Source of the DNA: JBBIII01 sp037446575
Lineage (GTDB): Bacteria > Bacteroidota > Ignavibacteria > UBA10030
Direction: 5' to 3'
Assembly (NCBI GenBank): GCA_037446575.1
Contig: JBBIII010000030.1
Coordinates: 1 to 26,590, forward strand
Length of the DNA stretch: 26,590 nt
The notes beneath the pieces are model-generated. The model was not told where the DNA came from. It saw only the letters and a program-made list of their open reading frames with translations, and searched no databases. Every line of letters begins with the position of its first letter. Position 1 is the stretch's first letter. Both the position numbers and the translations under genes were made by a program. This document shows positions 22,883-26,590 of the stretch, one piece after another.

Positions 22883-25399
22883 CTAAAATTCTATTTCAAT
22901 TCCACCGACGGGGAAGAATGCAAACTGATAAGTAGTAGCTATTTTGCCGTCACTCTGGTAATTATAGAAGAAAACATTTTTGCTATTAAGCACATTCATA
23001 AGTGCAATATATACATTGATGTTCCAATTTTGCATATAAAATCTGCTAATCCATTGAAAATCTAATCGGCTGTAATCTGGATACCGAACTGAATTAATTT
23101 CGTTTGATGAAACCCAGCTGAAGCGCGACCATTTTACGCCGCCCTCTCGGTATTGCCTGTTATAGTTTTTATATTTTGGCGTATAAGGACCACCAGTTTG
23201 ATAACGATATTTTACGCTTATTTCCATTTCATCTGAAAGCGGGAAAATGTACGACGGGTATTTAATAAAGAAGGGCATATCATTCAACCACGACCTGACG
23301 CCTTTTACGATTTTACCGGCAACTAAATTTACAATAACTGGATAATCATATTGAGAAGGATATGTCTTTCCTTCTTTTCCAATGCGCGGATCATCTTCTG
23401 TGGTTTTAGAAAGTGATATGCTTAGCGTGCCGTAATAATTAGTTACCTGTTTTTTCTGCAACAAGAATTCTAATCCATAAGATGTGCGTTTTCCTACCGT
23501 CAACATACGATCAGACCAGAAAGTTGAATCAGCATAAGAATAAATAAAATCTTCCGACACTCCAATATTTTTAAATCGCTTGTAATACGATTCGATGCTG
23601 AGCTTTATTCCATCATCCAAAATATGCTGAAGACCAAGCACAATATGATCAGCCCTTGCGTTCTCGAGATTTCTATTATAGCCAAGGTTACGATAATCCG
23701 CATAATACGGAAGCGGGTGCTCCTGATAAAATTGACCTACCGCCAGTGATAAAATTGTTGTTGGTAGAACTTCAAATGCGAGACACGCACGCGGACTGAT
23801 TTGCCCCTGTTTTGAATAAGTAAAATAATCGTACCGTAAACCGAGCGTCAAAGAAATTTCGGAGCTGATTCTGAATTTATCGCTTATATATGCATTCATT
23901 CTGCTCGCATCTCCAAAACTCAAATCAGTTCTTACGTATCCGGGATATGTTATTACGGTTGTATCAAATATCCCATCTCTGTTAATATCAAAGCGCGTTG
24001 TATCAGAACCAAATTTTGTAAGTCCGTCCCAGTGATTTACAGTTTGAATTTGCCCCCCGATACTTAAATCATGTTTAGGATGAATTCGATAAAAAACATC
24101 GTAGCGAAGTGAATACACAGCCGCATCTGAATGTTCATTGAAAACATCCCGCGAGTTTAGAGTTCTATAATTCGTAACTTCACCTTTCGTTCCATATTGA
24201 TGTTCTATAAAATCTTCCCTTACATCGGTGTGATTTCTTGTTCCATTTGTATATAGAGACAGCACAGAATAGCCCTCTTTTCCCCAAAGACTCTTCAGGT
24301 TTAATCCAAGCACATACTGACGACTCGCATTATCAATAAAATAAATTCCTGTTGAATCTGAACTATTTGCCAAATAATCTTTTTCTTCCTTCGGATCACC
24401 TTTGATATATATTTTACTATTACCATACAATCCGCTGACAGATAATTTATGATTTGAAGACAGATCATAAACAACCTTAGTTTGTATATCATAGTATTTT
24501 GGAATCGCAGTTAAAGAAATTGCCGACATTCCGATTAATTTATCAATCACTTCGAGGAAACTTTGTCGGGCTGAAAATATCCATGATCCCCTTCCATCGA
24601 AAAGTTTTCCCTCCATCAAAGTTCCGAAACCAGCCATGTTGAAACCGGTGTTCGAAGCAAATCCTTTGTTTCGATCTCCTTCGCGAATAGTTATATCCAT
24701 AATCGAAGACATTTTATTCCCATACTGTGCAGGAAATCCACCGGCGGAAAATTGCACATCTTCTACTAAATCAATATTTACCATATTGATAGGCCCGGCA
24801 GAGTTAAAATCATTCGGATAATGATTGATAGAGGGAATTTCCATGTAATCCATAATTGTAAGGTTTTCATACGGCGCGCCGCCGCGCACAATCAGCTCGT
24901 TTATATTATCGTTTGAACTTGCAATGCCGGGAAGATTTTGCACAACGCGCTGAACATCCATCACAGAACCGGGCTGACGTTTAACTTCTGCTCTATCATA
25001 GTTATTCACACTCAGCGGAGCAATATCATTACTGCGCGAGAAATAAGTCGCCTGCACCGTTACTCCGGAAACCGACACAGCTTGCTCAAATAATTTAACC
25101 GCAACCTTTGTACTGCGTCCCGTACTTACTACAATATTAGTTTGTATAATCGACTCATAGCCAACAAGCGAAGGTTTTAAGCTGTATGTTCCTACCGGAA
25201 TACCTTTAATAGAAAAATTACCGGCTGTGTCCGTGGTAGCGCCGTAATTAGGAAGTTCTACCAATTGAACATTCACCATTGGCAGTGGTTCTAAAGTTTT
25301 TCCATCAATAATTTTTCCGTCTATATCTCCTTTGTAGGTTTGAGCAAATGATACAAAAATTCCAAAAATTAAAAAGATAAAAATAAGCGTGTATCTCAT
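22883..25399 (-). CDS. TonB-dependent outer membrane receptor with carboxypeptidase-regulatory-like N-terminus
   Basis: An 838-aa outer membrane receptor. The signal peptide MRYTLIFIFLIFGIFVSFAQ leads into a carboxypeptidase-regulatory-like domain (about residues 25-105; IDGKIIDGKTLEPLPMVNVQ, then TDTAGNFSIKGIPVGTYSL). A short linker and the plug follow, at about 128-245 (VMDVQRVVQNLPGI, ELIVRGGAPYENL, GGFPAQYGNKMSS), then a long barrel (RQSFLEVIDKL, LSLAVGQFYQEHPLPYY, YRYQTGGPYTPKYKNYN) ending in FPVGGIEIEF. This outline is that of the Bacteroidota receptors without a dedicated SusD partner; the ligand is unknown. The frame opens seven codons upstream at a TTG (25420), but the ATG at 25399 with AAAGGG about 8 nt ahead gives a clean signal peptide and is preferred. 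A possible small secreted protein gene follows the stop. Confidence 0.88.
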   Translation of the reverse strand: MRYTLIFIFLIFGIFVSFAQTYKGDIDGKIIDGKTLEPLPMVNVQLVELPNYGATTDTAGNFSIKGIPVGTYSLKPSLVGYESIIQTNIVVSTGRSTKVAVKLFEQAVSVSGVTVQATYFSRSNDIAPLSVNNYDRAEVKRQPGSVMDVQRVVQNLPGIASSNDNINELIVRGGAPYENLTIMDYMEIPSINHYPNDFNSAGPINMVNIDLVEDVQFSAGGFPAQYGNKMSSIMDITIREGDRNKGFASNTGFNMAGFGTLMEGKLFDGRGSWIFSARQSFLEVIDKLIGMSAISLTAIPKYYDIQTKVVYDLSSNHKLSVSGLYGNSKIYIKGDPKEEKDYLANSSDSTGIYFIDNASRQYVLGLNLKSLWGKEGYSVLSLYTNGTRNHTDVREDFIEHQYGTKGEVTNYRTLNSRDVFNEHSDAAVYSLRYDVFYRIHPKHDLSIGGQIQTVNHWDGLTKFGSDTTRFDINRDGIFDTTVITYPGYVRTDLSFGDASRMNAYISDKFRISSEISLTLGLRYDYFTYSKQGQISPRACLAFEVLPTTILSLAVGQFYQEHPLPYYADYRNLGYNRNLENARADHIVLGLQHILDDGIKLSIESYYKRFKNIGVSEDFIYSYADSTFWSDRMLTVGKRTSYGLEFLLQKKQVTNYYGTLSISLSKTTEDDPRIGKEGKTYPSQYDYPVIVNLVAGKIVKGVRSWLNDMPFFIKYPSYIFPLSDEMEISVKYRYQTGGPYTPKYKNYNRQYREGGVKWSRFSWVSSNEINSVRYPDYSRLDFQWISRFYMQNWNINVYIALMNVLNSKNVFFYNYQSDGKIATTYQFAFFPVGGIEIEF

Positions 25400-25649
25400 A
25401 GACTTTCCCTTTATGTACAATTTAAAATTTTGAATTCGTGCTTAATTTTACCGCGATATTTACAATCACTGAAAAATATTTCGATAAATGAAGTGATATG
25501 TTCGGTAAACGACAGCAGGCGAATGAATTTACTAAGAATTTCAATTGAATTACTGTTTGACTTCTTCTTCATTCTTCCTAAATTGCTTTTCATCAATACG
25601 ACTTATATATAAATAAAGTTACGACAGAACAAAACATTGGGCAATATTT

Positions 25650-26590
25650 ATGATAACTATCAAACCGCCGCGATTACGAAAAGGAGATTTAATCGGACTT
25701 GTTACGCCGGCAAGTACGCCTTCGACTGAAGAAAAAATTTTAAAGGGTGCAGAATATCTTGAAAAACTTGGCTATCGAGTTAAATTCGGCAAGTATATCC
25801 GCAATCAGCACGGTTATCTTGCTGGCGCTGATGAAGAACGCGCCGCTGATTTTAACAATATGGTAAAAGATAAAAATGTGAAAGCAATATTTTCAATACG
25901 CGGCGGCTATGGCACACCTCGCATTTTGCAAATGATTGATTACCGAGCTTTAAAACAAAATCCTAAAATAATTGTCGGCTACAGCGATATTACAGCATTA
26001 CAACTTGCCATTTTCCGTAAAGTCGGACTGGTAACATTTTCCGGAGCAATGACCGGTGTAGAGATGTGGAAAGAAATGGATTCATATACAGAAGAACATT
26101 TTTGGCGCGTCCTAACCTCAACAAAAAAAGTTGGTGCATTGGAAAATCCATTTGATGAAAAATTAATCACACTAAATTCAGGAAATGGCAGAGGAAGATT
26201 ATTGGGGGGAAATCTTTCGCTGATGGCATGCATCATGGGAACACCATTTCAGCCGACAATGCGCGGCTCGATTCTCTTTCTTGAAGATGTTGAAGAATCT
26301 CCGCACCGCGTTGACCGTATGTTGGCGCAATTATTAAACTCAGGTGTTTTACGCGGACTTGCCGCGTTAGTCTTCGGAGTATTTACAGACTGCAAACCGA
26401 CCAATCCCGATGAGCCGCACCTTACTATCGAAGAAATTCAGAAAGAATATGCCGATAAAATAAAATGTCCGGTAATTGCAAATTTACAGTACGGACATAT
26501 TCCCAAAAAACTTACTATACCAATCGGACTTCAGGCCACATTAGACACCAAACACAACCGGATAGAGGTCTTAGAAAGCGGAGTTGTTTA
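25650..26590 (+). CDS. LD-carboxypeptidase, peptidase family S66 (C-terminal end at window edge)
   Basis: A peptidoglycan-recycling peptidase that removes the terminal D-amino acid from murein tetrapeptides in the cytoplasm, or a related MccF-like amide hydrolase. The frame runs 313 codons from ATG at 25650 to the last bases 'TA', so a stop codon is probably cut by the window edge and the protein is essentially complete. The S66 catalytic triad is clear: S112 in VGYSDITAL, E212 in LFLEDVEE and H283 in YGHIPKKLT, with the usual RGGYGTPR (84-91) and GGNLSLMACIMGTPF (187-201) blocks. Its positions match those of bacterial LdcA (S115, E217, H285). It is divergent from the TonB receptor. Identification as LD-carboxypeptidase rather than microcin-resistance type rests on context and is less sure. 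Confidence 0.92.
   Translation, partial: MITIKPPRLRKGDLIGLVTPASTPSTEEKILKGAEYLEKLGYRVKFGKYIRNQHGYLAGADEERAADFNNMVKDKNVKAIFSIRGGYGTPRILQMIDYRALKQNPKIIVGYSDITALQLAIFRKVGLVTFSGAMTGVEMWKEMDSYTEEHFWRVLTSTKKVGALENPFDEKLITLNSGNGRGRLLGGNLSLMACIMGTPFQPTMRGSILFLEDVEESPHRVDRMLAQLLNSGVLRGLAALVFGVFTDCKPTNPDEPHLTIEEIQKEYADKIKCPVIANLQYGHIPKKLTIPIGLQATLDTKHNRIEVLESGVV

Noticed and set aside
25411..25596. 61-codon minus-strand frame upstream of the second TonB receptor
   Set aside because: It overlaps the receptor's ribosome binding site region, has low-complexity lysine/serine content and no SD; the region is the divergent promoter spacer.

Overview
The window looks like AT-rich chromosomal DNA from the Bacteroidota/Chlorobi/Ignavibacteria branch. 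This is inferred from gene content: two TonB-dependent receptors and a DUF5686-type protein, all opening with a carboxypeptidase-regulatory-like domain, a FadL/PorV-like outer membrane protein, and an 'asparagine synthetase B'-labelled family I associate with these phyla. Several genes lack a Shine-Dalgarno (SD) sequence, but others have very good ones, and these settle some starts. I see no rRNA, tRNA, CRISPR array or intact insertion sequence.

Layout. 107-2536 (-): outer-membrane DUF5686-type protein lying between two dispersed-repeat-like palindromes. 2698-8216 (-): compact hydC-hydB-hydA operon for a trimeric soluble [FeFe]-hydrogenase (group A3, electron-bifurcating type) that ends at a clear terminator; its HydB is a NuoF-GltD fusion. 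8217-8923: long leader with a more GC-rich, hairpin-forming patch. 8924-13839 (+): TonB receptor, DMT/EamA transporter and an outer membrane barrel protein ending at a terminator. 13980-15275 (+): secreted protein of the mislabelled 'asparagine synthetase B' family. 15355-16734 (-): cation diffusion facilitator with three tandem cytoplasmic domains. 17002-17703 (+): small metallophosphoesterase, convergent with an ECF sigma factor at 17723-18331 (-), which may be preceded by a 54-codon ORF. 18875-22248 (-): tightly packed restriction-modification operon (HTH-DNA methyltransferase, 61-aa protein, TdeIII/MjaII-like endonuclease) followed by a DUF457 membrane hydrolase. 22249-22882: coding-like debris and a short secreted ORF. 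22883-25399 (-): second TonB receptor. 25650 to the window end (+): LD-carboxypeptidase (peptidase S66).

The most notable biology is the hydrogenase. HydA carries the H-cluster and Fe-S chain, HydC is the NuoE-like [2Fe-2S] subunit, and HydB combines the NAD(H)/FMN module with a complete GltD/NfnB-like FAD/NADPH module where the ordinary two-cluster ferredoxin tail would be. This suggests a complex linking H2, ferredoxin, NAD(H) and NADP(H).

The most important correction concerns the restriction enzyme. It is only apparently split: the 100-N gap at 19959-20058 is flanked by two identical 55-bp sequences, as expected when two contig ends overlap and are scaffolded without being merged. Collapsing them gives one 258-aa reading frame.
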